Under the pieces are notes generated by a model, which had not been told where the DNA came from, searched no databases, and worked only from the letters and a program-made list of their open reading frames with translations. Shown here in pieces: positions 1-9,131 of a DNA stretch of 64,000 bases. The DNA is from Comamonas fluminis (GTDB lineage: Bacteria > Pseudomonadota > Gammaproteobacteria > Burkholderiales > Burkholderiaceae_C), in the NCBI RefSeq assembly GCF_019186805.1, contig NZ_CP066783.1:2369501-2433500 (forward strand), written 5' to 3'. Each line of letters starts with the position of its first letter. The first letter of the stretch is position 1. A program made the translations under genes and the position numbers.

Positions 1-1411
1 TGCGCGGGCGGGGAATATCGGGCGTGGCGCTTTGGCGGCGGCTGATGCGTGCATAGCTGCGCCGGGTTTCGATGGGCGGAAAGTGGTGGTCAAACCAGCG
101 CGCCAGCTCCACCTGCCAGTCAATCGGCGGTTGCAGCAGGGCGCGGATTTCTTCGATGAGGCCCGCAGGCAGCAGGCCGCGCCCGCTTTGCTCGTGGCGC
201 AGCAGGCCTTTGCCCAGCTGGGTGCGGCAGAACTCGTCAATATCGGTGAAATGGCCTTCTGCACGAAGGTTGCCCACGCGGCGCTCCAGCATATCGCCCT
301 GGCCGCCCGCCAGCGTACGCAGCTTGCGCAGGCGGCGCAGGTCGCTGGCGATGCGGTCGTAGACCTCTTCAGCGCTCAGGCCGCGCAGCTCGGGGTCGTG
401 CAGCAGGCCAATGCCGGGTGGCTGGCCCACATCCATCTGAATCAGCCAGTCGTTGATGACAAAGTCGCAGGCCACGTTCCACAAAAATGGCTCGCGCCCA
501 CGGCGGCGCGGCAGATGGCGCAGGGCCACATGCAGCACTTCGTGGGCAATCACAAAGCGCAACTCCTGCTCGGACAGGCGTGGGCCGGGGTTGATGTAGA
601 TGGTGCGCAGCACCTCATCGACGGCGGCAACGGAGATGTCCTCGCGCTCGCAGACGCTGGCGTCTTCAATGATGTCGAACGCCGCAACCATGCTGGCCAG
701 CAGCGGAAAACTGTCCAGAAACCAGTGACGGGCACGGTCCAGCGCGCTGCTGGTGCGGGTGCTGTGGCCAAAACCGCTGCGCACACCGGCGGCAATCTCT
801 ACCGACTGGGTGACAGAGCGCGCCAGCCCGGCGGCAAACAGGGCGGGCCAGTGATAGCTTCTGCGCCACGAAGGCAGGGTGGATGGATCGGGCGGCCATG
901 TCTGTGGCAGGTGCAGGCTGGGCTGCTGGCCCGCAAGACTCAGGCTCTGCGCCCAGCCGGGAATGCCTTGTTCGCAGAACTGTGCGTACCACTGGGCTTC
1001 GTCGCGCTGGGGCAGGCTGGCGGGCAGCTCCATGCCTTCGGGTGGGCTGCCCAGTTTGATGGTCTGGATAAAGCGGGCGGTGATCACATCGCAGGCGGCA
1101 GACCAGCAGGCCCACTGGGCGCGGTCGCGCTGAAAGTGGGCCAGCGCAAAGCTGAGCAGGCCGCGTGCGATGCAATAGGCCCATTCCTCAGGGGCGGCCA
1201 GACGCCGGGGGTGAACGTCAAGCTGGGCGGTGCCGTATGAATTTTCCAAAAAGGCTTGCAGCCAGCCATCTGCCGGACATTGCGAGTGATCGTTGCGCCG
1301 CACACTCAGGACGCGAAGCATTTCCGAAAAAATCGGGTGGGCCTGCACGCTTGCCAAGCCTTGGTTGTAGGCCTGCGTGGCCGGGTTTTCGCGGGCGGCG
1401 GGCTTGGCCAT
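1..1411 (-). CDS. VWA-like (DUF2201) putative metallopeptidase, partial
   Basis: This open frame runs off the left edge, so only about the first 470 residues are present. The ATG at 1411 overlaps the TGA of the upstream MoxR gene in an ATGA junction, which implies translational coupling. Around residues 290-294 it carries HEVLH inside a helix reading FVIAHEVLHVALRH, the zincin-type signature of the DUF2201 N-terminal putative metallopeptidase domain. The VWA-like half expected at the C-terminus lies outside the window. In this family a MoxR AAA+ ATPase is paired with a VWA-type protein and is thought to act on metal loading or assembly of a client. The substrate is not known. I am confident of the family and not of any reaction. 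Confidence 0.85.
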   Translation of the reverse strand, partial: MAKPAARENPATQAYNQGLASVQAHPIFSEMLRVLSVRRNDHSQCPADGWLQAFLENSYGTAQLDVHPRRLAAPEEWAYCIARGLLSFALAHFQRDRAQWACWSAACDVITARFIQTIKLGSPPEGMELPASLPQRDEAQWYAQFCEQGIPGWAQSLSLAGQQPSLHLPQTWPPDPSTLPSWRRSYHWPALFAAGLARSVTQSVEIAAGVRSGFGHSTRTSSALDRARHWFLDSFPLLASMVAAFDIIEDASVCEREDISVAAVDEVLRTIYINPGPRLSEQELRFVIAHEVLHVALRHLPRRRGREPFLWNVACDFVINDWLIQMDVGQPPGIGLLHDPELRGLSAEEVYDRIASDLRRLRKLRTLAGGQGDMLERRVGNLRAEGHFTDIDEFCRTQLGKGLLRHEQSGRGLLPAGLIEEIRALLQPPIDWQVELARWFDHHFPPIETRRSYARISRRQSATPDIPRPR

Positions 1412-2487
1412 CAGGCTTTGGAGGTTTCGCGCGAGTCGCGGGCTTCCACCAGACGGGGCAGATCACGCACGATTTCAACCATATACCAGGCGGGCAGGGT
1501 CTGGCCGTCGCTCTCGGCGGTCACGATCTGGGCCATCTCCAGGCTGATCTGCGCCAGGTCTTTGAGCATGGCTTTGGAGCGGTGCACGGTCTGCTGCAGC
1601 TCACCGCCGCTCTGATGCTTGTCCTCAGGCAGGATTTTGAGCAGCCGTGCACGGAAGGCCTGGGCCAGAAAGTACAGCACATCGCGGTCTTGCGGGGCGT
1701 GGGGCCAGTTGGCATCGCCCTTGAGGATGGCATCCAGCCGGTGGCGGTCGTCGGCCAGCTTGTAGAAGGCCTTGAACTGCGCCGCATGCTGGGGCGTGAG
1801 GCAGCCACTGCTCAGGGCTTCCAGCGTGTGCAGATTCAGACCGTCGCCATAGGACTGCAGCGCGTCGCTGAGCATATGCCAGGAGCGCGGCGTGGAAAAC
1901 GCCTCTTCATGCTTGGGCGGCTGGCTCCACAGATGGTCGGGGCGCTGGGCCAGATATTCCAGCACCAGCGGGTGCAACGGGGCCTGCTGCGCCCACTGCA
2001 GCCATTCGCTGGCGCTGACCTTGAGCTGCACATGAATCATGCGGTTGATGAGCGCCGAAGACATGGTGCGCACAATGGCAGAATCCTGCGCGCGGTTGCC
2101 TGCGGCGATGACGATGGAGCCCTCGGGCATCACATACTCACCCACGCGGCGCTCCAGAATCAGGCTGTAAAAGGCCTTTTGCACATCCTGGCTGCAGGCG
2201 TTGAGCTCATCCAGAAACAGACAGTAAGGCTGCTGGCGCGCAATCATGGCTGGCGGGCAAAAGCGGGTGATGCCGTCTGCAATCTGCGGCACGCCCAGCA
2301 AATCCTCGGGCGCCAGCTGGCTGCCCAGCAGCGAGACGCAGTCCAGCCCCACGCTTTGCGCCAAGTTCTGCACCAGCGCCGATTTGCCAATGCCCGGCGG
2401 CCCCCAGATAAACACGGGGCGCACGGTGGCAACGTTGAGAAGAAATTCGCTGAGCTGCGAGGGAGTGAGAGCCAGACTGGTTTGCAT
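1411..2487 (-). CDS. MoxR-family AAA+ ATPase
   Basis: The product is 358 residues. Walker A (GPPGIGKS) is at residues 29-36, Walker B (LFLDELN) near residue 90, and a sensor-like GNR follows near residue 130, the usual order in MoxR AAA+ proteins. The start is the only ATG ahead of the ATPase core. It is cytoplasmic and likely works as a chaperone-type ATPase for the VWA/metallopeptidase protein encoded next, with which it overlaps by three bases. The client is unknown. Similar MoxR-VWA pairs act in maturation of multi-subunit enzymes, but nothing nearby identifies such an enzyme. Confidence 0.92.
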   Translation of the reverse strand: MQTSLALTPSQLSEFLLNVATVRPVFIWGPPGIGKSALVQNLAQSVGLDCVSLLGSQLAPEDLLGVPQIADGITRFCPPAMIARQQPYCLFLDELNACSQDVQKAFYSLILERRVGEYVMPEGSIVIAAGNRAQDSAIVRTMSSALINRMIHVQLKVSASEWLQWAQQAPLHPLVLEYLAQRPDHLWSQPPKHEEAFSTPRSWHMLSDALQSYGDGLNLHTLEALSSGCLTPQHAAQFKAFYKLADDRHRLDAILKGDANWPHAPQDRDVLYFLAQAFRARLLKILPEDKHQSGGELQQTVHRSKAMLKDLAQISLEMAQIVTAESDGQTLPAWYMVEIVRDLPRLVEARDSRETSKA

Positions 2488-2558
2488 GTGGCAAGCAGTC
2501 TAAGCCAAGGCCGCGCAGAGATTTGTCAGCCGGTGTTGGTGCTGTGTTTTTACTCCTG

Positions 2559-2605
2559 ATATGAGAGCTGCTTGCGCTTGTCCAATAAGGGCTGCAGCCT
2601 CATAT
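2559..2605. repeat. Intergenic hairpin-forming short repeat
   Basis: The ends form an imperfect inverted repeat (ATATGAGAGCTGC and GCAGCCTCATAT). The centre reads TTGCGCTTG...AAGGGC, which recurs in several other gaps of this window (near 11,900, 20,040, 23,600, 37,110 and 45,810). It lies between the starts and stops of two minus-strand genes. It may act as a 3' hairpin; its function is not known. Confidence 0.55.
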
Positions 2606-2613
2606 TGTCTAAA

Positions 2614-3255
2614 TCACTCGTAATCAAACTCGGCCTGATACTGCGCCGGGTCTATGCCCTCGGCCTTGAGCGGCTCCACCAGCCGAAAGCGCGTGACCTT
2701 GGCCGATGCGGTGATATAGCCCTTGATGACCAGATCGCGGGTAACGGGGCTTTGCGCTTCCTGCGCCAGCTGCTCAATCACCCGCGTGGTTCTGCGCCGC
2801 GCCAGCATGCGAAAGAGGGCGGGCACATGGGCCAGCAGGCGCTTGAGCAGGTCTTCAGCCTCAGGCAGCCACTGGCCTTGCTTGGGCAGGTCGGGCACAA
2901 AGCCCCATTCGTCCTCGCTCAAGGCACGCCACACGGTGATGGCGTGGCCGTCTGCATCGTTCACGCAGGCCATTTCTTCGAGCTGCGGTGTTTTCACGGG
3001 CGCATAGCGCGATGTGGCACCGGCTGCCAGCAGCGCGGCATAGGCAGCTGCCACATCACTTACCTGCAGGCGCAGCGCCACGCTGGCTTCGACGTTTTGC
3101 ACCTGCAGCAATCGCAGGCTGGCGCTGCCGGTATCAATATCCACAAAGCCATCGCCGCGCTGCACGGCGGCAAAGCCCATCACATCGCACCACAGGGCGG
3201 CGCTGCGCTGCAGATCGGTGACGGGGACGACAAGGTGGCTGATTCCAAAAAACAT
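2614..3255 (-). CDS. VOC/glyoxalase-fold protein with PCP_red-like C-terminus
   Basis: The start chosen is the ATG at 3255 (MFFGISHL...), where the VOC fold begins; the frame is open further upstream without family resemblance. The product is 213 residues. Residues 1 to about 115 form a vicinal-oxygen-chelate domain (HLVVPVTDLQRSAALW...). Residues about 130-190 (WLPEAEDLLKRLLAHVP...VTRDLV) resemble the small C-terminal domain of light-independent protochlorophyllide reductase (PCP_red). This is a non-photosynthetic context, so that domain is probably a general structural or redox module here. Substrate unknown. The VOC call is firm; the C-terminal call rests on motif memory only. Confidence 0.75.
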   Translation of the reverse strand: MFFGISHLVVPVTDLQRSAALWCDVMGFAAVQRGDGFVDIDTGSASLRLLQVQNVEASVALRLQVSDVAAAYAALLAAGATSRYAPVKTPQLEEMACVNDADGHAITVWRALSEDEWGFVPDLPKQGQWLPEAEDLLKRLLAHVPALFRMLARRRTTRVIEQLAQEAQSPVTRDLVIKGYITASAKVTRFRLVEPLKAEGIDPAQYQAEFDYE

Positions 3256-3468
3256 GATGCACTTCACAAAAATAGTAGCGGGCCCGGCATTGCGGACAAG
3301 GGCTGGGATGATAAAGCGCTGCTTGCAGGTGGTAGCGCGGATGAACGGGGCAAAGCACCGCTGTCTACAGATCAAGATACAGATCAGGGGAAAGAAGTTT
3401 TGAACGCCAAAGCCCCGGCCAGCGAATAACGCTATGTCGCAACAATTTCAATCATCAAGAGGGAAGAC

Positions 3469-4347
3469 ATGGCTATCTGGAATCGTCGGGAGCTGGTGGC
3501 AAGAGTGGGCGCGGGTGCCGGTGTGCTGGGAGTGGCGTCGCTCTCAGGCTGTGCGTTGGATCAGCAACTGCGAAATCGTGTTCAAGTGGGAGGGGCTGGC
3601 AATGCACAGTCTGCTGCAGGCAATGCAGCTGCGGCTGGCTTGAATACTCCCGGCACACCGGAATATGCGGCGCGCCAGCAGTTGCTGGCACGTTTCCCTC
3701 AAGGCTTGCTCAAGGACGACTATGTGGCGCGCACCGAGTTCGATAGCGTGTGGGCCATTCGCAATACCACCAAGACCTTGCCGCGCTACTTCGGCGCAGA
3801 TATGAAGTGGTACATCAACGTGCCCGAGCCATATGGTTTCATGGAAACCCGTGAACAGCCGCTGGGCAAGGCCGGTTTTGACGCCATGCGCAAAGGCCTG
3901 GCTGCCCAGATCGATACCAAGCCCTGGCACCTGGTCAAAGGCAAGGGCCGCCCGGTGCTGGTGGTGTACTCCGCCTGGGACTGCCCGCATTCACGCAACA
4001 TGGAGGCAGCGCTGCGCCGCGCAGGCATCAGCTACTACCTGGTGCCATCGGGTCTGGAAGAAAAAAGCACTGCGCTGGCCAGACGCATCTACGCCACGCC
4101 CGAGTTTGACCGGCAGTGGCAGGAGCTGCTGACCAAGGGAAGCATCAGCGGCAAGCTGGGCGTGCAGGCGCAGCCCTATCCTGAAGACAGGGCGACGGAT
4201 CTGATTTTTATTTTCAAGACCGTCAGCGGCATTCCTTCACCGGCACCATCGACACCGCTGTTTATCTTCAAGGACGGACGCAGCGGCGAAGGCTGGAGGG
4301 CAGAGAGCATGCTGCCCTTGATTCGCAAGGCGAATCAGTACTTCTGA
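3469..4347 (+). CDS. Thioredoxin-fold (DsbC/G-like) lipoprotein
   Basis: The product is 292 residues. The N-terminus has paired arginines (NRRELV), a hydrophobic stretch and a lipobox ending LSGC near residue 26, so it is probably exported and lipid-anchored, possibly by Tat. The C-terminal half has a thioredoxin-like segment VLVVYSAWDCPHSRNME near residue 165. Its active site is CPHS rather than CxxC, so only one redox cysteine is visible. This suggests a monothiol, an isomerase-like role or a degenerate family member. A ribosome-binding site (AAGAGGGA) precedes the ATG. It ends 6 bases from the convergent LysR gene. Confidence 0.75.
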   Translation: MAIWNRRELVARVGAGAGVLGVASLSGCALDQQLRNRVQVGGAGNAQSAAGNAAAAGLNTPGTPEYAARQQLLARFPQGLLKDDYVARTEFDSVWAIRNTTKTLPRYFGADMKWYINVPEPYGFMETREQPLGKAGFDAMRKGLAAQIDTKPWHLVKGKGRPVLVVYSAWDCPHSRNMEAALRRAGISYYLVPSGLEEKSTALARRIYATPEFDRQWQELLTKGSISGKLGVQAQPYPEDRATDLIFIFKTVSGIPSPAPSTPLFIFKDGRSGEGWRAESMLPLIRKANQYF

Positions 4348-4353
4348 CCCGTC

Positions 4354-5283
4354 TCATACCCTTGGCGCATGCTGCTGCGCCTGAAATGCCTGCATTCCCT
4401 GTACGCAATATTGCAAAAAGCGGTTGGCCGCCGGGGATAGCTGGCGCCCCGTGCGGGTAATGAGCTGCATCTGCGCATGCTCAAACGCCGGGTTGCTGAC
4501 GGGAATGGCGCACACGCGGCCCTGCGCCAGCTCGGCCACGACGGCGCAGCGCGGCAGCAGGGTCACGCCTTGCTCGGTGTTCACAAAGCTGATGAGCACG
4601 CTGATGAGGTTGCTGGTCAGCGCGGGCGAGAGGCGAATGTGGTCCGTCTGCTCGGCCGTTTCCACCAGCTGGCGTATGCCGTAAACGCCTTGCAGCAGAG
4701 CGATGGGCCACTTTGTCAGCTCCTGCAGCGAGGTCTGGGTGGCCCCGGCCAGCGGGTGTTTGGGGTGAACAATGGCCTGCATGGGCTGGCTGGCCGAGCC
4801 GCGCGCGGTGATGTGGCTGTCGGCAGGCGGGTAGTAAACGAGGCCGATCTCGGCCTCATCCTCGCGCACGCGGCGCATGATTTCGTTGGTGCCGTAAATC
4901 TCCAGTGCGATGGACACGCCCGGGTGCTGCTGGCGAAACTGGCGAATCGGGCCGTCTATCAATTCCTGTGCAAAGCCCTCGCCGCTGACCACGCTGACCG
5001 AGCCGCTGTGCAGGCCGCGCAGCGCATCCATCTTGGCCAGCATATCGTGGCGATGGGCCAGGTTCTGGCGGTGGAAGTCGAGAATGAGTTGCCCAGCCTC
5101 GGTAGGCACCACGCCGCTGCGGTGGCGCTCCAGCAGGGCCACGCCCAGCGAATCTTCCAGCAGGCTGATCTGGCGGCTGACGGCCGAGGGCACGATGCCC
5201 AGCTTTTCGGCTGCCGAACGCACCGAGCCGCAGACCACGGCTTCATACAGATACTGAGCGCGTGAATCCTGAAATGCGGGCAT
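4354..5283 (-). CDS. LysR-family transcriptional regulator
   Basis: The product is 309 residues, normal for the family. The winged helix-turn-helix occupies residues 8-65 (YLYEAVVCGSVRSAAEKLG...VSRQISLLE) and a substrate-binding domain follows from about residue 95. It is transcribed away from the DUF3100 and M20 genes, and the 183-bp gap holds a T-N11-A LysR box. It therefore probably regulates that pair in response to a small carboxylate or amide. The inducer cannot be read from the sequence. Confidence 0.93.
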   Translation of the reverse strand: MPAFQDSRAQYLYEAVVCGSVRSAAEKLGIVPSAVSRQISLLEDSLGVALLERHRSGVVPTEAGQLILDFHRQNLAHRHDMLAKMDALRGLHSGSVSVVSGEGFAQELIDGPIRQFRQQHPGVSIALEIYGTNEIMRRVREDEAEIGLVYYPPADSHITARGSASQPMQAIVHPKHPLAGATQTSLQELTKWPIALLQGVYGIRQLVETAEQTDHIRLSPALTSNLISVLISFVNTEQGVTLLPRCAVVAELAQGRVCAIPVSNPAFEHAQMQLITRTGRQLSPAANRFLQYCVQGMQAFQAQQHAPRV

Positions 5284-5351
5284 GGGTGTTGAGCTAGCTG
5301 ATGAAACAAGCCGCTAGTGTGCAGTTTTTTAGAACAGAAAACACAAAGTCA

Positions 5352-5450
5352 TGCAATATACGCATTGATATATTTGTTGGAAGTATCAGGTGGATCGTCG
5401 AGCCGGTCTGCCTTTGGCTGAAAGCAAGCGCTATCTGTATCTATATACAG
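5352..5450. promoter_or_regulatory. Divergent control region with LysR box
   Basis: TGCAATATACGCA at 5352-5364 is a T-N11-A dyad of the LysR type. A second inverted repeat, CTGTAT-CTAT-ATACAG, lies at 5435-5450, directly ahead of the ribosome-binding site of the DUF3100 gene. The local sequence is much more AT-rich than its flanks, as expected for a promoter. Binding by the neighbouring LysR protein is inferred from position. Confidence 0.5.
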
Positions 5451-5466
5451 TGGCTAAAGGATATCA

Positions 5467-6804
5467 ATGAGTACAGAGATGCGGCCCGGCAAACAGGGGC
5501 TGGAGATGCGCAGCGTGCTGCAGGTTTTTGCGCTGGCGCTGGTGATTGCGGCCTTGTCCGAATGGCTGGGCCCGCTGTCCATTGCGCTGGGTGTGGGCAA
5601 GGTGGTGCTGCTGCCCATGATCTGGGCGCTGCTGATGGGCCTGGTGCTGGGCCTGCTGCGCAAACGCATGCCCGCGCCGCTCAAGCTCAGCTTGCCTAGC
5701 CAGCATCTGGCGGCGGCCATTCTGTCTTGTGCGCTGTTTTTGTTCATTGCCAAGCTGGGCCTGCTGGTGGGCGGCTCGCTGCCCAAGCTCGCGGAAGTGG
5801 GCTGGGGTCTGGTGCTGCAGGAGCTGGGCAATCTGGTGGGCTGCGTTGCTTTAGGCATGCCGGTGGCGCTGCTGCTGGGCATCAAGCGCGAGGCTGTTGG
5901 TGCGACGTTCTCCATTGGCCGCGAACCGGGCCTGGCCATCATTGGCGAGCGCTTTGGCATGGATTCGCCCGAAGGCCGTGGCGTGCTGGCCGAGTACATC
6001 ACGGGCACGCTGATTGGCGCCATCTTCATCTCGCTGCTGGCGGGCTTTGTCTCCAGCCTCAATATCTTTCACCCGCTGGCGCTGGGCATGGGCGCGGGCG
6101 TGGGTTCCGGCTCCATGACGGCTGCCGCCGTGGGCGCGATTGCGGCCCAGCACCCGGAAATGAGCGACCAGATCGCCACCTTTGCCGCAGCGGCCAATCT
6201 GATTGCCACCACCGTTGGCACGTATCTGACGCTGTTTATCTCGCTGCCCGTGGCTGTGTACGCCTACCGCGTGCTGGAGCCGATTTTGGGCCGCAAGCGC
6301 AAAGCGGTATCTGTGGAAAAAGCTGCAGCCCAGCCCGAGGCTGAGCCCGTGGTGCACGGCCCCGTGCTGACCTTGCCCATGCGCCTGCTGTGCTGGGTGT
6401 GGGTGGGTGTGATGGTGCTGGTGGGTAACCGCATTGGCTACGGCACTCCTGTTTTGGACGCGCTTCCCGGCGTGCTGCTGATGATTGTTGCCGTTTTGAT
6501 TGGTGATCTGATCTATATCGCCACGCGCCGCAAGCTGCCTGCTGTGTGCTGGATTTCCTTCATCGCCATGGCCATGACTTTCCCGCAAACCCCTTATGCG
6601 GCTGAAGTGGCGGCGTTGACGGGCAAGGTGAACTTTCTGGCCATGATTACGCCCATGCTGACCTTTGCGGGCCTGTCGCTGGCCAAGGACATCCCGGCCT
6701 TTCGCCGCCTGGGCTGGCGCATTGTGGTGGTCTCGCTGCTGGCCAATGCCGGCGTGTTTCTGGCGGCCACGATGATCGCCCAGACTTTTGTTCATACCCT
6801 TTAA
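5467..6804 (+). CDS. DUF3100 inner-membrane protein
   Basis: The product is 445 residues with roughly ten hydrophobic helices and a charged loop near residues 275-300, so it is a polytopic inner-membrane protein. Length and pattern fit the DUF3100 family, which commonly sits beside M20 amidohydrolases. An AAGG ribosome-binding site lies 7 bases ahead of the ATG. The amidohydrolase begins 17 bases downstream, so the two form an operon. The plausible role is transport of the amide or peptide substrate or of its product; this is inference from context. No transporter of known mechanism is recognisable. Confidence 0.85.
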   Translation: MSTEMRPGKQGLEMRSVLQVFALALVIAALSEWLGPLSIALGVGKVVLLPMIWALLMGLVLGLLRKRMPAPLKLSLPSQHLAAAILSCALFLFIAKLGLLVGGSLPKLAEVGWGLVLQELGNLVGCVALGMPVALLLGIKREAVGATFSIGREPGLAIIGERFGMDSPEGRGVLAEYITGTLIGAIFISLLAGFVSSLNIFHPLALGMGAGVGSGSMTAAAVGAIAAQHPEMSDQIATFAAAANLIATTVGTYLTLFISLPVAVYAYRVLEPILGRKRKAVSVEKAAAQPEAEPVVHGPVLTLPMRLLCWVWVGVMVLVGNRIGYGTPVLDALPGVLLMIVAVLIGDLIYIATRRKLPAVCWISFIAMAMTFPQTPYAAEVAALTGKVNFLAMITPMLTFAGLSLAKDIPAFRRLGWRIVVVSLLANAGVFLAATMIAQTFVHTL

Positions 6805-6821
6805 TCAGGGAAGAAGAACCC

Positions 6822-7997
6822 ATGTTGAACACCATCCAATGGCCAGGCCAGCAAGAGCTGCAAGCCTGGCGCCATGACTTTCACCGCCACCCTGAAACGG
6901 CATTTCAAGAGCACCGCACCAGTGCCCGCGTGGTGGAGTTGCTGACCAGCTTTGGCCTGGAAGTGCATACCGGCCTGGCGGGCACCGGCGTGGTTGCTGT
7001 GCTCAAGGGCAATATGGGTGATGGCCCATCCATCGGCCTGCGCGCCGATATGGACGCGCTGCATGTGACCGAGCTGAACACCTGCGAGCACGCCTCGCAG
7101 AACGCGGGCCGTATGCACGCCTGCGGGCACGACGGCCACACCAGCATGCTGCTGGGCGCCGCCAAGACGCTAGCTGCGCACCCGGATTTCAAGGGTACGG
7201 TGCACTTCATCTTCCAGCCCGCCGAAGAAAACGAAGGCGGCGCGCGCGCCATGATTGCAGACGGGCTGTTTGAGCGCTTTCCCATGGATGCCGTCTACAG
7301 CATGCACAACTGGCCCGGCCTGCCAGTGGGCACGGCGGCGGTGCACAGCACGGCTGTCATGGCGGCTTTCGATATTTTTGACCTGACACTCAGTGGTAAG
7401 GGTTGCCACGGCGCCATGCCGCATCTGGGCAAAGACACGCTGCTGGCCGCCTGCCAGCTGGTCACCCACTTGCCCGCGCTGATCGCGCGCGAGCAGGAAG
7501 TGCACAAGCCCGCCGTGCTCAGCGTCACCAGCTTTAACGCGGGCGACACCTATAACGTGCTGCCAGAGCAGGTCAAGCTGCGCGGCACCGTGCGCTGCTT
7601 TGACATGGCACAGCGCGCCAAGATCGAGCAGCGCCTGCGCGATGCTATCAACGCCACCTGCCTGCTGCATGGGCTGGAATCGCATCTGGACTACCGCGTA
7701 AGCTACCCAGCCACCATCAACGACCCGCGCCACGCTGAGGTCTGCGCTGATGTGCTGGCGCAGGTACTGGGCGAAGGTCAGGTACAGCGCGATCTGAAGC
7801 CCAGCATGGCCTCGGAAGACTTTTCCTTCATGGCCCAGCAATGCCCGGGCGTCTATATCTGGCTGGGTAATGGGGAAGACAGCGCCTCGCTGCACAACCC
7901 CAAGTACGACTTCAACGACGCCAATCTGCCGCTGGGCGTGCGCTACTGGGTGGAACTGGTCGGCTCGCTGCTGCGCGAAGGCAAATTGCCTGCTTGA
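6822..7997 (+). CDS. M20-family amidohydrolase (hippurate hydrolase-like)
   Basis: The product is 391 residues. Metal-binding and catalytic motifs of the M20D family are present in order: LRADMDAL near residue 72, HACGHDGHTSML near residue 103, QPAEENEGGARAMI near residue 132, and a closing ASEDFSFM near residue 330. The family hydrolyses N-acyl or benzoyl amino acids and related amides using a two-metal centre in the cytoplasm. It is the second gene of an operon with the DUF3100 protein and is probably controlled by the divergent LysR regulator. The exact substrate is open. Confidence 0.92.
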   Translation: MLNTIQWPGQQELQAWRHDFHRHPETAFQEHRTSARVVELLTSFGLEVHTGLAGTGVVAVLKGNMGDGPSIGLRADMDALHVTELNTCEHASQNAGRMHACGHDGHTSMLLGAAKTLAAHPDFKGTVHFIFQPAEENEGGARAMIADGLFERFPMDAVYSMHNWPGLPVGTAAVHSTAVMAAFDIFDLTLSGKGCHGAMPHLGKDTLLAACQLVTHLPALIAREQEVHKPAVLSVTSFNAGDTYNVLPEQVKLRGTVRCFDMAQRAKIEQRLRDAINATCLLHGLESHLDYRVSYPATINDPRHAEVCADVLAQVLGEGQVQRDLKPSMASEDFSFMAQQCPGVYIWLGNGEDSASLHNPKYDFNDANLPLGVRYWVELVGSLLREGKLPA

Positions 7998-8024
7998 GCC
8001 TGAGAATGCGTCTGGCGAGGGCTG

Positions 8025-9131
8025 TCAGCCCTTGGCCAGCGGCTCTGGCACATCGCCTGGGTCGGCGTTCTTTTCGTCCAGCAGCTCCTGGGCTTCCTGT
8101 CGGTCTTCGGCATCGGCTTGCAGGCCTTCCTGAATTTCATCGTTTTCAGGGTGGTATTGCAGCTCCAGAAACACGGGGAAATGGTCAGACCCCATGCTGG
8201 GCAGGCGTTCGATGCGCACGACCTGAAAGTGGTCGCTGTGAAAAAAGTGGTCCAGCGGCCAGCGCGCAAACGGGTAGCTGGCATGAAAGCTGTTGAACAT
8301 GCCTCGGCCCACACGCGGGTCCAGCAGGCGGCTGATCTTGCGAAACAGGCGCGTGGTCGGCGACCAGGCCACGTCATTGAGGTCGCCGGTCACGATGATG
8401 GGCGTGTTTTCATCCTGCAGGCTTTTGGCAACCATCAGCAACTCCACATCACGCTCGGTGGATTCTTCGTTCTCAATGGGGCTGGGCGGGGCAGGGTGCA
8501 GAAAATGCATGCGCACGACCAGATCCTGATTCACATGCACGCTGGCGTGAATGCTGGGCACGTCGTGCTCAACCAGATAGCTGACTTCGGTGTGCGACAG
8601 CGGCAGGCGTGAGTACACATGCATGCCATAGAGGTTGTCCAGCGGCACCGCCACGCGGTGGGGGTAGGCCGCGTTGATGGGCTGCATTTGTTGCTGCCAC
8701 CAGTCATCGGTTTCCAGCAGTACAAAAACGTCGGGCTGGTATTGCCCGATCAGCGCCAGCAGCTTGGCGGATTCGCGGTTGGGCGTGAGCACATTGCAAG
8801 ACATGATCTTGAGATGTGGCCGTTCCTTGCGGCTGCTTTGCGCTTTGGGCGCGTCATGCACTTCCTTCTTCCACAGCGGGGTGTAGGGAAGAATCCACCA
8901 GGTTTGATAGAGCAGCGTAGCCACAAAGCAGGCTATCAACGCATAGCCCGCGGGGCTGGCGGGCACCAGCAGAGCACTGAGCAGCAAGCCAGCCAGGGAC
9001 AGCAGTGCCAGTTGCAGCCTTGGAAAGTCCCAGATTCTGACCCACCATGCGGGATGCTTGAGCAGGGGCAGCAACGTTACCGTCATCAGAAATGTGGCCA
9101 GCGCCAGAAGTAGCCAGAAGGCAGTGGTCAT
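8025..9131 (-). CDS. Membrane-anchored endonuclease/exonuclease/phosphatase family protein
   Basis: The ATG at 9131 is chosen because it opens the first membrane helix; the frame continues upstream but that part looks non-coding. The product is 368 residues. Two or three hydrophobic segments fill the first 90 residues. A metal-dependent EEP domain follows, with MSCNVL near residue 120, LLETDDWW near 145, TGDLNDV near 250 and a final SDHFPVF near 325. The fold covers nucleases, phosphodiesterases and sphingomyelinases, so the substrate is not determined. The C-terminal 40 residues are acidic and low in complexity. Confidence 0.85.
   Translation of the reverse strand: MTTAFWLLLALATFLMTVTLLPLLKHPAWWVRIWDFPRLQLALLSLAGLLLSALLVPASPAGYALIACFVATLLYQTWWILPYTPLWKKEVHDAPKAQSSRKERPHLKIMSCNVLTPNRESAKLLALIGQYQPDVFVLLETDDWWQQQMQPINAAYPHRVAVPLDNLYGMHVYSRLPLSHTEVSYLVEHDVPSIHASVHVNQDLVVRMHFLHPAPPSPIENEESTERDVELLMVAKSLQDENTPIIVTGDLNDVAWSPTTRLFRKISRLLDPRVGRGMFNSFHASYPFARWPLDHFFHSDHFQVVRIERLPSMGSDHFPVFLELQYHPENDEIQEGLQADAEDRQEAQELLDEKNADPGDVPEPLAKG

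Noticed and set aside
1165..2559. A 464-codon plus-strand open frame over the MoxR gene
   Set aside because: The minus strand carries clear Walker motifs; the plus-strand translation is low in complexity and has no ribosome-binding site.
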